From: Actinomycetes bacterium
GTDB taxonomy: Bacteria > Actinomycetota > Acidimicrobiia > Acidimicrobiales > RAAP-2
Assembly: GCA_021777285.1 (NCBI GenBank)
Contig: JAJYDR010000105.1
Span: 1 to 8,160, forward strand
Direction: 5' to 3'
DNA length: 8,160 nucleotides
Shown here: in pieces, positions 1-6,123 of the stretch
How positions within the stretch are numbered: position 1 is the stretch's first letter
Layout: every line of letters starts with the position of its first letter
The notes under the pieces: generated by a model
What the model was told of the DNA's origin: nothing
The model's database searches: none
The model's input: only the letters and a program-made list of their open reading frames with translations
Program-made: the position numbers and the translations under genes

Positions 1-516
1 GTGATGAGACGGACATCGCTACGCGGCGACGAGAGATTCGAGCTGTTCTTCAAGGAGCACTTCAGTCGCGTTCGTGCTTACGTCGCTCGACGTGTCTCTC
101 CCAATCTCGTAGACGACGTGACACTCGCGGCCTTCGTAGTGGCGTGGCGCAAGTTCGACACGACTACCGAGCCCACACTCGCGTGGGTGCTTCGCATCGC
201 CAGCCTCGAGTTGCGCAATGGCGCTCGGCGCGAGAGGAGGCTGGCGACCATCGCTCCCGGTTGGTTAGAGCCCGCGACTGGTGAGGTCGAGGTGATCGAC
301 GTCGAGCCACTTCGTCAAGCCTTCGCAGCGCTCGCCGAGTCCGACCAGGAAGTCCTGAGGCTCGTTCACTGGGACCAGCTGAGTCGCGAAGAGGTGGCGG
401 TAGTCCTCGGTGTGAGTGTCAACGCAGCCAACGTGCGCTACCACCGGGCCAAGACCCGCTTAGAGAGCCGTCTCGCACTGGGCGAGATGCTGACCGATAC
501 GGAGGTTCACCAATGA
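1..516 (+). CDS. ECF-type RNA polymerase sigma factor (start at or before window edge)
   Basis: This is a sigma-70 family ECF protein of about 170 residues, the usual size of the group. Region 2 spans roughly residues 13-80, with an FKEHFSRVRAYVARRV segment, a DDVTLAAFVVAWRKF core-binding/-10 helix and the RRERR end. Region 4 spans about 105-160 and contains a helix-turn-helix (DQLSREEVAVVLGVSVNAAN followed by VRYHRAKTRLESRL). Such factors direct RNA polymerase to a small regulon under a cell-surface or stress signal. A GTG sits at base 1 and an ATG at base 4, so the true start could be either or lie upstream of the window. The stop overlaps the next start by 4 bases (ATGA), so the two genes are translationally coupled. 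The family call is secure; the target promoters are unknown. Confidence 0.9.
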   Translation: MMRRTSLRGDERFELFFKEHFSRVRAYVARRVSPNLVDDVTLAAFVVAWRKFDTTTEPTLAWVLRIASLELRNGARRERRLATIAPGWLEPATGEVEVIDVEPLRQAFAALAESDQEVLRLVHWDQLSREEVAVVLGVSVNAANVRYHRAKTRLESRLALGEMLTDTEVHQ

Positions 517-1646
517 GTTCAGACCCGATGACCCTGTTCGCCGCGCTCGACCCTGCGGCGCACGTTCCCTCGCGTGACTCTGCCGCGGCCTGGAACGACC
601 TTCTGGCTGAGCTTGAGGTCGGAGTACCTCGTACGTCGCGGCGCCGTGTCCGCAGTCTCATTGCCGCCGGCACCCTCGGGCTGGTCGGTGGTGCGGTGGC
701 GCTCGTCGCCGGCACCATCACGGTGGCTCCGCTCTCAGCTGCCGCGGCGACTCTCCAGCACGCTGCGCGTCTTGACGCCCGTGCCGCGACGTTGCCGGCT
801 CTTCAGCCGGGCCAGACGCTGAACCAGGTGGAGAGCGTCTCAATGGCCTGCGAGTTCTCGAGCCCGTCGATGGGCAGCGCACCGGCTCTCACCTACGTGT
901 CGGCTGGCAGCGTCTCGAGCTCGACCGATGCGGCTGGCGTGAGCACGGTCACCATCTCGCCCAGCGCCGTCGGGACCAACGGTGGGCACTTCGCCACTCC
1001 CGGCGACGAGGCGCGATGGGTCGCGGCCGGCCGGCCGTTCATCCCGTGCGCACTGGGTGATGGTGCTAATCAGCTCATCGGCAACGCAGCGAACGTGAAC
1101 CAGGGCTCGTCTTACGGGGGCTTCGCGGCAACGGTCTCAGGCTACGGCGGTCTCGGCTACACCCTCGCCGCGAGCACCACCACCATTGAGAACCTCGTGA
1201 ATCGGGTGAACGCTCTTCCGAGCGACCCCGCCCAACTGGCCTCGATGCTCGCTGCTGGCGAGATCTCTCCCGACGGGACCACCACCAACACCCCTCACGC
1301 CTGCCCTCTCGCTCCGAACGCCCCGACGACTGGCTGCGACGCTACTCAGCAGGTCCAGATCGTCGCTCAGCTCCTCCAACTTCCTGATGCGTCGGCCAAG
1401 CTGGGCGCCGCGCTCTACCAGGTGGCCGCGACCCTTCCGGGTTCGCATCTACTGGGCAACGTGACGACTCCCTTGGGTGTGTCAGGCACCGCCGTAATGG
1501 TGCCACTGGGAACCAACGAGACCCTCGAACTCGTCATCGACCCCGCTACTGGTGCGCTTCTGGAGTGCGTGGCCTCAGCAGGAGGGACGCCGATGGCCAC
1601 CGTCAGCTACGGACCACTTACGGTCTCCGGACCAACTGGGTCGTGA
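513..1646 (+). CDS. Membrane-anchored protein coupled to the ECF sigma factor (CU044_5270-like)
   Basis: A 377-residue protein with a short cytoplasmic N-terminus (about 1-46, ending in a basic SRRRVRS), one transmembrane segment at about 47-72 rich in Ala, Gly, Val and Leu, and a long extracytoplasmic domain rich in Ala, Gly, Ser and Thr. The outer part contains several cysteines (ACEF, IPCAL, HACPL, GCDA, LECVA) that could form disulfides. Its C-terminal pattern (LPGSHLLG...TTPLGVSGTAV...LVIDPATGALLE) resembles the actinobacterial CU044_5270 family, whose genes typically follow ECF sigma genes. The 4-base overlap with the sigma gene and the single-span topology suggest a sensor or anti-sigma role at the membrane. 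I do not see a classical zinc anti-sigma HxxxCxxC motif, so that role is inferred from context. Confidence 0.78.
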   Translation: MSSDPMTLFAALDPAAHVPSRDSAAAWNDLLAELEVGVPRTSRRRVRSLIAAGTLGLVGGAVALVAGTITVAPLSAAAATLQHAARLDARAATLPALQPGQTLNQVESVSMACEFSSPSMGSAPALTYVSAGSVSSSTDAAGVSTVTISPSAVGTNGGHFATPGDEARWVAAGRPFIPCALGDGANQLIGNAANVNQGSSYGGFAATVSGYGGLGYTLAASTTTIENLVNRVNALPSDPAQLASMLAAGEISPDGTTTNTPHACPLAPNAPTTGCDATQQVQIVAQLLQLPDASAKLGAALYQVAATLPGSHLLGNVTTPLGVSGTAVMVPLGTNETLELVIDPATGALLECVASAGGTPMATVSYGPLTVSGPTGS

Positions 1647-1705
1647 GCTGACGCCGCGGGCGCCTCGGACGGAACTACAAGACCCGCATCGCCGGCAGGT
1701 CCGAG

Positions 1706-2611
1706 TCACTCGGGTTGGGGTGCGGGCGGATCGAAGGGCGATCGCCCTTCGGCCGCCCACCACTGATCGGTTATTTTCTCGGTCTCAGCTCGAGCGGTTT
1801 CGATGTCCATCCCGGTCAGAATGGCGTTGCGCTCGGCGATGAGGTCGTTGGCCTCAGCGCGAAGGGGTTCGGCCTCGTCGATCAGCGTCTTGATGACCCA
1901 GTCGTTGACGAGGAACCAGTGGTTGGCCTGTGCGCGGACGACGTCGCGCAGGACAACGTCCTCGTGGGTCTCGAGGTAGGCACGCGTCTCGGCCTTCCAG
2001 TCGAAGTTCCCCTCGAGCATCGACGAGGAAGAGAGGACCACCTTGTGGGTCACCGACGTCGTCTGGCCCTGGTCCATCGTGAAGTGCGACCGGTGGCCTT
2101 GAACCAGGGTCAGGCGACCAGCGTGCTGGGAGTAGCGGCGCAAGTCCCTGACGATGTCGACCTCGACCGGGCCGCTCATCTTGAGCCTCGTGAACTCGGC
2201 GTCAGCTTCGTCCTTGACCCCTCCGTGGCGCTCCAGCCGATGCGTCCAGGCGGCCTTGGCGCACTCGGCCACGGTGTAGGCGCTCGTGACGAAGTTGTGG
2301 AGGCGGCGGGAGAGCTCTGAGTTGTAGCGCTCGGCGACAATCGAGCGCTGGACGTTCTGGGTGAGCTCGTGACTGAGCCGCCAGTCACGTGAGGGTGCGT
2401 CGATGAGTGCGAGCAGCTCCATCTGGTTCCCGTTGAACACGTCGCGCAGGCAATCGATGAGGGCGGCCACATCTCGAGCGATGAGGTTGTAGGGGTGCTG
2501 GTAGATGCGCTGTTCCGCATCACGTAGGGCGCGCAGGTGCTCCTCCTGTTCAGCGCGCAGCTGCTCCCAGAACTCTGGGGGCGGTCCCTGCGTTTCGGTG
2601 TGCTCGTTCAA
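1706..2611 (-). CDS. Hypothetical soluble alpha-helical protein, 301 aa
   Basis: I do not recognise a family. The start is TTG (bases 2611-2609), backed by a strong AGGAGG Shine-Dalgarno at 2621-2616. The protein has no signal peptide or membrane segment. Residues about 14-36 (FWEQLRAEQEEHLRALRDAE) and the region near 240-285 are charged and likely helical or coiled-coil. The last residues are proline-rich (PFDPPAPQPE). The middle holds a His-rich stretch (SQHAGRLTLVQGHRSHF) of unknown meaning. It faces the sigma-factor operon tail to tail across 59 bases and lies on the same strand as the ImmA/XRE pair, 262 bases downstream of it. The clean frame, codon use and ribosome binding site argue that it is a real gene; its function cannot be stated. 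Confidence 0.75.
   Translation of the reverse strand: MNEHTETQGPPPEFWEQLRAEQEEHLRALRDAEQRIYQHPYNLIARDVAALIDCLRDVFNGNQMELLALIDAPSRDWRLSHELTQNVQRSIVAERYNSELSRRLHNFVTSAYTVAECAKAAWTHRLERHGGVKDEADAEFTRLKMSGPVEVDIVRDLRRYSQHAGRLTLVQGHRSHFTMDQGQTTSVTHKVVLSSSSMLEGNFDWKAETRAYLETHEDVVLRDVVRAQANHWFLVNDWVIKTLIDEAEPLRAEANDLIAERNAILTGMDIETARAETEKITDQWWAAEGRSPFDPPAPQPE
1724..1758. terminator. Extended hairpin with 20-bp perfect palindrome between convergent genes
   Basis: Bases 1732-1751 read CGAAGGGCGATCGCCCTTCG, a perfect 20-bp palindrome. It is flanked by GGGCGG (1724-1729) and CCGCCC (1753-1758), which lengthen the stem with a small interruption. It overlaps the last codons of the minus-strand 301-residue gene and sits just past the end of the plus-strand sigma operon. 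There is no T-tract, so it is not a classical rho-independent terminator, but a stem of this strength between convergent genes could stop or stabilise both transcripts. Confidence 0.5.
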
Positions 2612-2873
2612 CGCTCCTCCTCGTTCACCTGACCGTGCTACGCACCGACATGAACGCCGGCGGCGTCACCCACACTCACACGATGCGCCGCACGGTAAGC
2701 CAAATCGTGACTCAGGGCGCCTGAATCGTGTCGATCAACCGAAAAGGCACCTGAACGCCGAAACCTCTCACGGCATCAAGCACGATTACAGGCGCATGCA
2801 CTCAAGACGCAGCTTCCTCGGCTTAACCGGTAACGGAATTTCAGCCGCACTGCAGCCAATCAGACGTAGTGGC
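2612..2873. other. Gene-free stretch between ImmA gene and 301-aa gene
   Basis: No convincing coding sequence is seen on either strand. The stretch is more AT-rich than its surroundings. It carries three copies of AATCGTG (direct at 2703 and 2724, inverted at 2781-2787), and two of these copies are the cores of a longer inverted repeat listed separately. It must supply any promoter specific to the downstream 301-residue gene, but I cannot place -35 and -10 boxes with confidence. Confidence 0.5.
2717..2795. repeat. Inverted repeat, 14/15-bp arms, 50-base spacer
   Basis: The left arm is GCGCCTGAATCGTG (2717-2730). The right arm is CACGATTACAGGCGC (2781-2795), whose reverse complement is GCGCCTGTAATCGTG. 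The arms match at all 14 positions apart from one inserted T. The left arm also overlaps a short palindrome, TCAGG-GCG-CCTGA (2712-2724). The pair lies upstream of the minus-strand 301-residue gene and could be a two-site operator or a recombination remnant. Confidence 0.55.
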
Positions 2874-3464
2874 TCAGACTTGCCGGCCACGACGTGAGCG
2901 CGCTGCCTGTGCCTGCCGGCGAGCGCCGGTCGTGTTAACCCGGTACGTCATCATCTGCGTGCTCACTCCGTACTCAACAGCCGCCACGCCCATCGGTGTG
3001 CGGGCAAAGACAATCGCGATGGCAGCGGCGCGCGGTACAAGCAGACATCCCGAGAGCCACGCCGCCTCATCTTCTTCAGACCGTGAGTAGTCACGACAGC
3101 CACTCACGATGGCGTCGCGTGGCTCGTGAAGCAACAGGCCATGTGAGAGTTCGTGCGCAACGTCCGAGTTCTGGCGAGCGGTCGAGTTACTGTCATTGAA
3201 GATGACGACTCGGCGAGGCAGCGGCCAATCCGGGAAGATCGTCATGGCCGAGAACACGGCACTGTTCGCCACGACATAGTCGATCGCAGTGGCAACGGAG
3301 GCACCGCCGCCCAATGACGAGACTGGGTGGAGCGGGATCTCCAGGTGGGCCGCGAGATCCCGTGCGTCAAGTCGCTGATGGGGCAGCAAACCCATCTCGG
3401 CCCGAACGGCCGTGGCTATCGACTCACAATGACTCTTGAACCCGCGCCGCACCCGCTGCCTCAC
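2874..3464 (-). CDS. ImmA/IrrE-family zinc metalloendopeptidase
   Basis: A 196-residue cytoplasmic protease. The N-terminus (RRGFKSHCESIATAVRAEMG) and the following LDARDLAAHLEIPL are typical of the family. The zinc site is HELSH at residues 104-108, and the likely third ligand is Glu133 in EDEAAWLSGCLLVP. Family members such as ImmA of ICEBs1 and IrrE/DdrO of Deinococcus cleave or destabilise an XRE-type repressor under stress. The start is GTG at 3464-3462, 5 bases after the stop of the HTH gene and with only a weak ribosome binding site, so translation is probably coupled to that gene. The C-terminus is basic (RRQAQAARSRRGRQV). The natural substrate to propose is the HTH protein encoded just upstream; this is inference from gene order. 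Confidence 0.9.
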   Translation of the reverse strand: MRQRVRRGFKSHCESIATAVRAEMGLLPHQRLDARDLAAHLEIPLHPVSSLGGGASVATAIDYVVANSAVFSAMTIFPDWPLPRRVVIFNDSNSTARQNSDVAHELSHGLLLHEPRDAIVSGCRDYSRSEEDEAAWLSGCLLVPRAAAIAIVFARTPMGVAAVEYGVSTQMMTYRVNTTGARRQAQAARSRRGRQV

Positions 3465-3469
3465 TCACG

Positions 3470-3844
3470 TCAACGGCGGAACTGGTCGTACGCGGCCTTG
3501 ATGATGGTCTCTAACGCCTGAACACCCTTCTCATCAAGGTTGGGGTCACTGCGCAAGTAGGTCGGCAAGTTCGCCAAGAAACCTCCCGTCGACGTGCCCT
3601 TTGAAACGGACACGAAGCGGTCCGCGTCGAAGCCTCCCCAGGCGACCAGTCGGGCAAATGAGTCGACATCGGGGCGTCGACCCTGCCCCAGGCGGGTCAG
3701 GGTCGAAGCGCTTACCTTCGCCTCAGCCGCCACGTCCTTCCACGTCAGATCACGGCCTCGTCGCTCACCATCAAGGGACTCGTAGAAGGCTCCTCCGTCG
3801 AAGGCCGACCCATCCTCTTGCTGGTCAACAACCTGTTTTGGCAT
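3470..3844 (-). CDS. XRE-family helix-turn-helix regulator, partner of ImmA
   Basis: A 124-residue protein. I place the start at ATG 3844-3842 because AGGAGG lies 6 bases upstream (3856-3851). A longer frame back to 3931 would run through the divergent promoter region and is rejected. Residues about 17-77 form an XRE/Cro-type domain: FYESLDGERRGRDLTWKDVA, the turn EAKV, then the recognition helix SASTLTRLGQGRRPDVDSFA. The rest (YLRSDPNLDEKGVQALETII) is a helical tail common to actinobacterial regulators paired with ImmA proteases. It likely binds the palindrome at 3858-3873, directly upstream of its own ribosome binding site, and represses itself and possibly the divergent ubiquitin-like operon. 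The paired-gene organisation also resembles toxin-antitoxin-like modules. Confidence 0.88.
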   Translation of the reverse strand: MPKQVVDQQEDGSAFDGGAFYESLDGERRGRDLTWKDVAAEAKVSASTLTRLGQGRRPDVDSFARLVAWGGFDADRFVSVSKGTSTGGFLANLPTYLRSDPNLDEKGVQALETIIKAAYDQFRR

Positions 3845-3857
3845 CTCCGACCTCCTG

Positions 3858-3873
3858 ATTGCACATGTGCAAT
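3858..3873. promoter_or_regulatory. Perfect 16-bp palindrome, likely XRE operator
   Basis: The sequence ATTGCACATGTGCAAT is a perfect two-fold palindrome. It lies 1 base upstream of the HTH gene's Shine-Dalgarno and within the 140-base divergent region. Its length and symmetry match a dimeric HTH repressor site. Bound protein here would block the HTH/ImmA transcript directly and could also affect the divergent promoter about 20-50 bases away. Operator function is inferred. Confidence 0.6.
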
Positions 3874-3892
3874 TACACGTCACCTGCGGTGC

Positions 3893-3928
3893 TACAATTG
3901 CTTGTGTGACGGCTAGTTCGAGTATAGA
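3893..3928 (+). promoter_or_regulatory. Candidate promoter of the ubiquitin-like operon
   Basis: Two -10-like hexamers occur: TACAAT at 3893-3898 and TATAGA at 3923-3928. The second has TTGTGT (3902-3907) 15 bases upstream, or TTGCTT (3898-3903) 19 bases upstream, as possible -35 boxes; neither spacing is ideal. The start of transcription would fall some 50-80 bases before the first gene. This is the most AT-rich part of the divergent region, but the exact promoter is uncertain. Confidence 0.35.
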
Positions 3929-3984
3929 CACCGCGCCACCGTCGCACTGGAATCACCCGATGAGCGCCCATAGGAGGGCAAATC

Positions 3985-4251
3985 ATGAGTCAGTCCGAAG
4001 CCTCGGCCCCCGTCGAACACCAACCCTTCACCATCACCGTGAATGACAAGCCGGTGGGTCTTTCCGACCACCACCAGACCGGCTTCTCCATCAAGGAGGC
4101 TGCCATCGCCCAGCACGTCCCAATCCAACTCGACTTCGTGCTTTCCGAGGTGCTCCACGACGGCAAGCAGAAGCCCATAGGAGACGAGAAGCGTATCGAA
4201 GTCAGCGATGGTGACCAGTTCTGGGCGATCCCCGGTGACGACAACGCCTGA
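3985..4251 (+). CDS. Ubiquitin-like protein (single Multi_ubiq-type domain)
   Basis: An 88-residue protein starting at ATG 3985 with AGGAGG at 3972-3977. After a flexible tail of about 13 residues, one beta-grasp domain follows: FTITVNDKPVGL (first hairpin), GFSIKEAAIAQHV (helix), IQLDFVLSE, then the GDEKRIEVSDGDQFWAIPG ending. The pattern matches the bacterial multiubiquitin domain (Multi_ubiq), here as one copy and not as a tandem chain. The C-terminus is IPG followed by DDNA, not Gly-Gly. The likely mature end is the Gly after IP, exposed if the operon's JAB protease removes DDNA. It would be adenylated by the E1 half of the fusion protein and conjugated to targets. The next gene starts inside its last codons. 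Family call good; processing site inferred. Confidence 0.87.
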   Translation: MSQSEASAPVEHQPFTITVNDKPVGLSDHHQTGFSIKEAAIAQHVPIQLDFVLSEVLHDGKQKPIGDEKRIEVSDGDQFWAIPGDDNA

Positions 4252-4660
4252 CCTCTCCGTAGTGAAGGAAGCGGTGGTGGCCGCCCTGGCCGACGTCATG
4301 GACGCGTACGGCGAGAACAAAACCCGCGTCATACCCGACGGCCAGGGCGGCGCCTGGGTCGAGATCGCCGACGTGCCCCTCGGCGGTCCCTACGCGCAGA
4401 CGACCACCTTCGTCATCTGTTTGTTGCCATTCAACCTGCCAGCGGCAGATATCTACCCGCTCTTTATTCGCAACGACCTGAGTCGCACCGACTCCGGTCC
4501 ACTCGGTGAAGGCTTCAGCTCAACCTTTGTGACGTGGCCTGGCGAAGACGCACCACGGCCCGTCACTCAAGTCTCCAGACGAACGCGAGGCAACGCATTC
4601 GCCCTCCAAACTGCCCGACTGAAGATCGAGAAGGTTCTGGACTGGGTCAGGAGCCGGTGA
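4235..4660 (+). CDS. E2-like ubiquitin-conjugating fold protein lacking a canonical cysteine
   Basis: About 141 residues if it starts at GTG 4235, overlapping the Ubl gene by 17 bases; ATG 4208 is an in-frame alternative with 9 more residues, and neither has a strong ribosome binding site. The order is an N-terminal helix (VVKEAVVAALADVMDAYG), strands (GAWVEIADVPLG; TTFVICLLPFNLP), an IYPLFI segment resembling the E2 Tyr-Pro motif, a loop (DLSRTDSGPLGEGFSS), an FVTWP...PVTQVSRRTR stretch and a C-terminal helix. It recalls Prok-E2_E-like proteins, whose usual Trp-Ser-Arg motif may correspond to VSRR here. The only cysteine (Cys62) lies in the strand before the Tyr-Pro motif, not at the catalytic place. 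Ser114 in VSRR is a candidate replacement nucleophile. Assignment rests mainly on context and fold-like patterns. Confidence 0.72.
   Translation: MTTTPDLSVVKEAVVAALADVMDAYGENKTRVIPDGQGGAWVEIADVPLGGPYAQTTTFVICLLPFNLPAADIYPLFIRNDLSRTDSGPLGEGFSSTFVTWPGEDAPRPVTQVSRRTRGNAFALQTARLKIEKVLDWVRSR
4649..4653 (+). promoter_or_regulatory. Shine-Dalgarno deciding the JAB-E1 start
   Basis: AGGAG lies 6 bases before ATG 4660, inside the end of the E2-like gene. It fixes the start of the fusion protein at 4660, not at the first in-frame start at 4534, which would fall deep within the E2-like gene. The stop of the E2 gene and this start share one base (TGATG). Confidence 0.7.
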
Positions 4661-6123
4661 TGTCCAACGATTTCGAACTTCGAATCTCCGAAGCGCATTG
4701 GACGATTCTGCACCATCATCTTTTCCCAGGCGACCTAGAAGAACATGGTGCCGCCCTGCTCTGTGGGATCACCCGGGGGAATCGGGGGAACCGTCTCCTC
4801 GTTCGAGACGTCGTACTAGCCCGTGATGGAATCGACTTCGTTCCGGGCACACGCGGGCATCGTCTCCTCACGGGTGAATTCGTCACGGAAGTGATCCGGC
4901 GAGCCAGGGACGAGAAGCTCGTCTACCTTGCGGTGCACAATCACGGTGGCACCACTTCAGTCGAGTTCTCCGATGTCGATCTCGCGTCGCATGAGCGGGG
5001 CTATCCGACCCTACTGGACGTGGCAGGTCAGCCAGTAGGTGCACTCGTTGTAGCCGAGCGCGCCGCAGCTGGAGAGATCTGGCTACGCGAAGGCATCCGC
5101 TTTCCATTGGCCCGGACGACCGTAGTTGGCACTCGCCTTGATGTCCTGACCCCAAGTCCCACCAATGACGAACCCACTGTCGCGGCTCGATACAGTCGCC
5201 AGTCCCTTCTGTACGGTCCGACTGGCCAAGCCATCCTTGGTCAAGCAAGAGTCGCCGTCGTCGGAGCTGGAGGTGTCGGAATGCTGCTCATCCAGGCCCT
5301 CGCCCGACTTGGCGTCGGTCACCTCGTGGTAGTCGACCCCGACCGCGTCGAACCCACCAACCTGCCCCGACTGCCCGAAGCAAAGCGGCTCGATGCCATG
5401 GAGTACCTCGACAGAGAAGGCTTTCCCGGATGGATCAGGGACTACGCCCGCAAGTTCGCGGCGCACAAGGTTCGCGTGGGCCGACGTATCGCCCGCCGGG
5501 CTAACCAGAACGTCGTGTATGAAGGGATTGCGGGAGACGTCGCCGACGATACCGTTGCCCGCCGAATTACCGACGCTGACTTCATCTTCCTCGCCGCCGA
5601 CACCATGCTCGCAAGGAGTGTGGTGAACCAGATCGCCCACCAGTATCTGATACCAACTCTCCAGGTCGGCTCCAAACCGGTCATCGACAAGACGACAGGA
5701 GACATCCTTGACGTCTTTGCAGTCGTCCGCACGCTCGGGACCGCACCGGGTTGCCTCGCCTGCACTGGGCTCATCGATCCAGTTCGTCTCTCGGAGGAGG
5801 CACTTGGTGACGCGGTTCAGATCTCCCGCCAGCGATACGTCGAGGATCCAGGTGTCGGCGCCCCAAGCGTCATCACCCTTAACTCATTGGCAGCCGGCTG
5901 GGCGGCCAACGACTTCATGCAATTCATGGTCGGCATCGGCCGGCCAGCAAGCGGCTTCCGCCTTCTTCGTAGTCTGCCTGCCCCGCCCGGCAGTTCTCAC
6001 GTGACGGTCCAGGAAGTCGATCCTGACCCCTTCTGCTTCATCTGCGGCAGCCCTCCCGCCAGCGTCCGAGCCGAAGGGGACGCCCGTGACCTTCCGACTC
6101 GCGTGCGGAGCCGATCAACCTGA
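4660..6123 (+). CDS. JAB(JAMM) isopeptidase - ThiF/E1 adenylyltransferase fusion
   Basis: A 487-residue two-domain protein. Residues about 8-155 are a JAB/JAMM metalloprotease: Glu28 in LEEHGAALLCG, then His93-Asn-His95 and Ser104...Asp107 in HNHGGTTSVEFSDVD, giving a full zinc and catalytic set. Residues about 177-460 are an E1-like ThiF domain: YSRQSLLYG, the nucleotide loop GAGGVG (202-207), VDPD (225-228), Asn234...Arg237 and Lys270, the Asp314 region (FIFLAADTMLARSVVNQ), and CxxC pairs at 365/368 and 459/462 that probably bind structural zinc. The JAB half should mature the ubiquitin-like protein and remove it from targets; the E1 half should adenylate it. No cysteine remains for a thioester in the E1 half. 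The last about 25 residues are charged and probably disordered. Confidence 0.92.
   Translation: MSNDFELRISEAHWTILHHHLFPGDLEEHGAALLCGITRGNRGNRLLVRDVVLARDGIDFVPGTRGHRLLTGEFVTEVIRRARDEKLVYLAVHNHGGTTSVEFSDVDLASHERGYPTLLDVAGQPVGALVVAERAAAGEIWLREGIRFPLARTTVVGTRLDVLTPSPTNDEPTVAARYSRQSLLYGPTGQAILGQARVAVVGAGGVGMLLIQALARLGVGHLVVVDPDRVEPTNLPRLPEAKRLDAMEYLDREGFPGWIRDYARKFAAHKVRVGRRIARRANQNVVYEGIAGDVADDTVARRITDADFIFLAADTMLARSVVNQIAHQYLIPTLQVGSKPVIDKTTGDILDVFAVVRTLGTAPGCLACTGLIDPVRLSEEALGDAVQISRQRYVEDPGVGAPSVITLNSLAAGWAANDFMQFMVGIGRPASGFRLLRSLPAPPGSSHVTVQEVDPDPFCFICGSPPASVRAEGDARDLPTRVRSRST

Noticed and set aside
1737..1744. GCGATCGC core inside the 20-bp palindrome, like the HIP1 motif.
   Set aside because: HIP1 is an abundant cyanobacterial repeat; a single copy in a high-GC actinobacterial hairpin is not evidence for it.
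1715..2320. Plus-strand 201-codon open frame.
   Set aside because: Antisense shadow of the 301-residue minus-strand gene, which has a clear ribosome binding site.
2796..2897. Short frame beginning MHSRRSFLGLTG, resembling a twin-arginine signal peptide.
   Set aside because: It stops after 33 codons, has no ribosome binding site and overlaps the end of the ImmA gene on the other strand; the motif is probably chance.
3845..3931. N-terminal extension of the HTH protein by 29 residues.
   Set aside because: It crosses the palindrome and promoter region, and ATG 3844 has AGGAGG at ideal spacing.
4534..4659. N-terminal extension of the JAB-E1 protein by 42 residues.
   Set aside because: It would lie wholly inside the E2-like gene, its sequence is not domain-like, and a good Shine-Dalgarno supports ATG 4660.
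5083..5640. Minus-strand 185-codon open frame.
   Set aside because: Antisense shadow of the JAB-E1 fusion gene, whose motifs are unmistakable.
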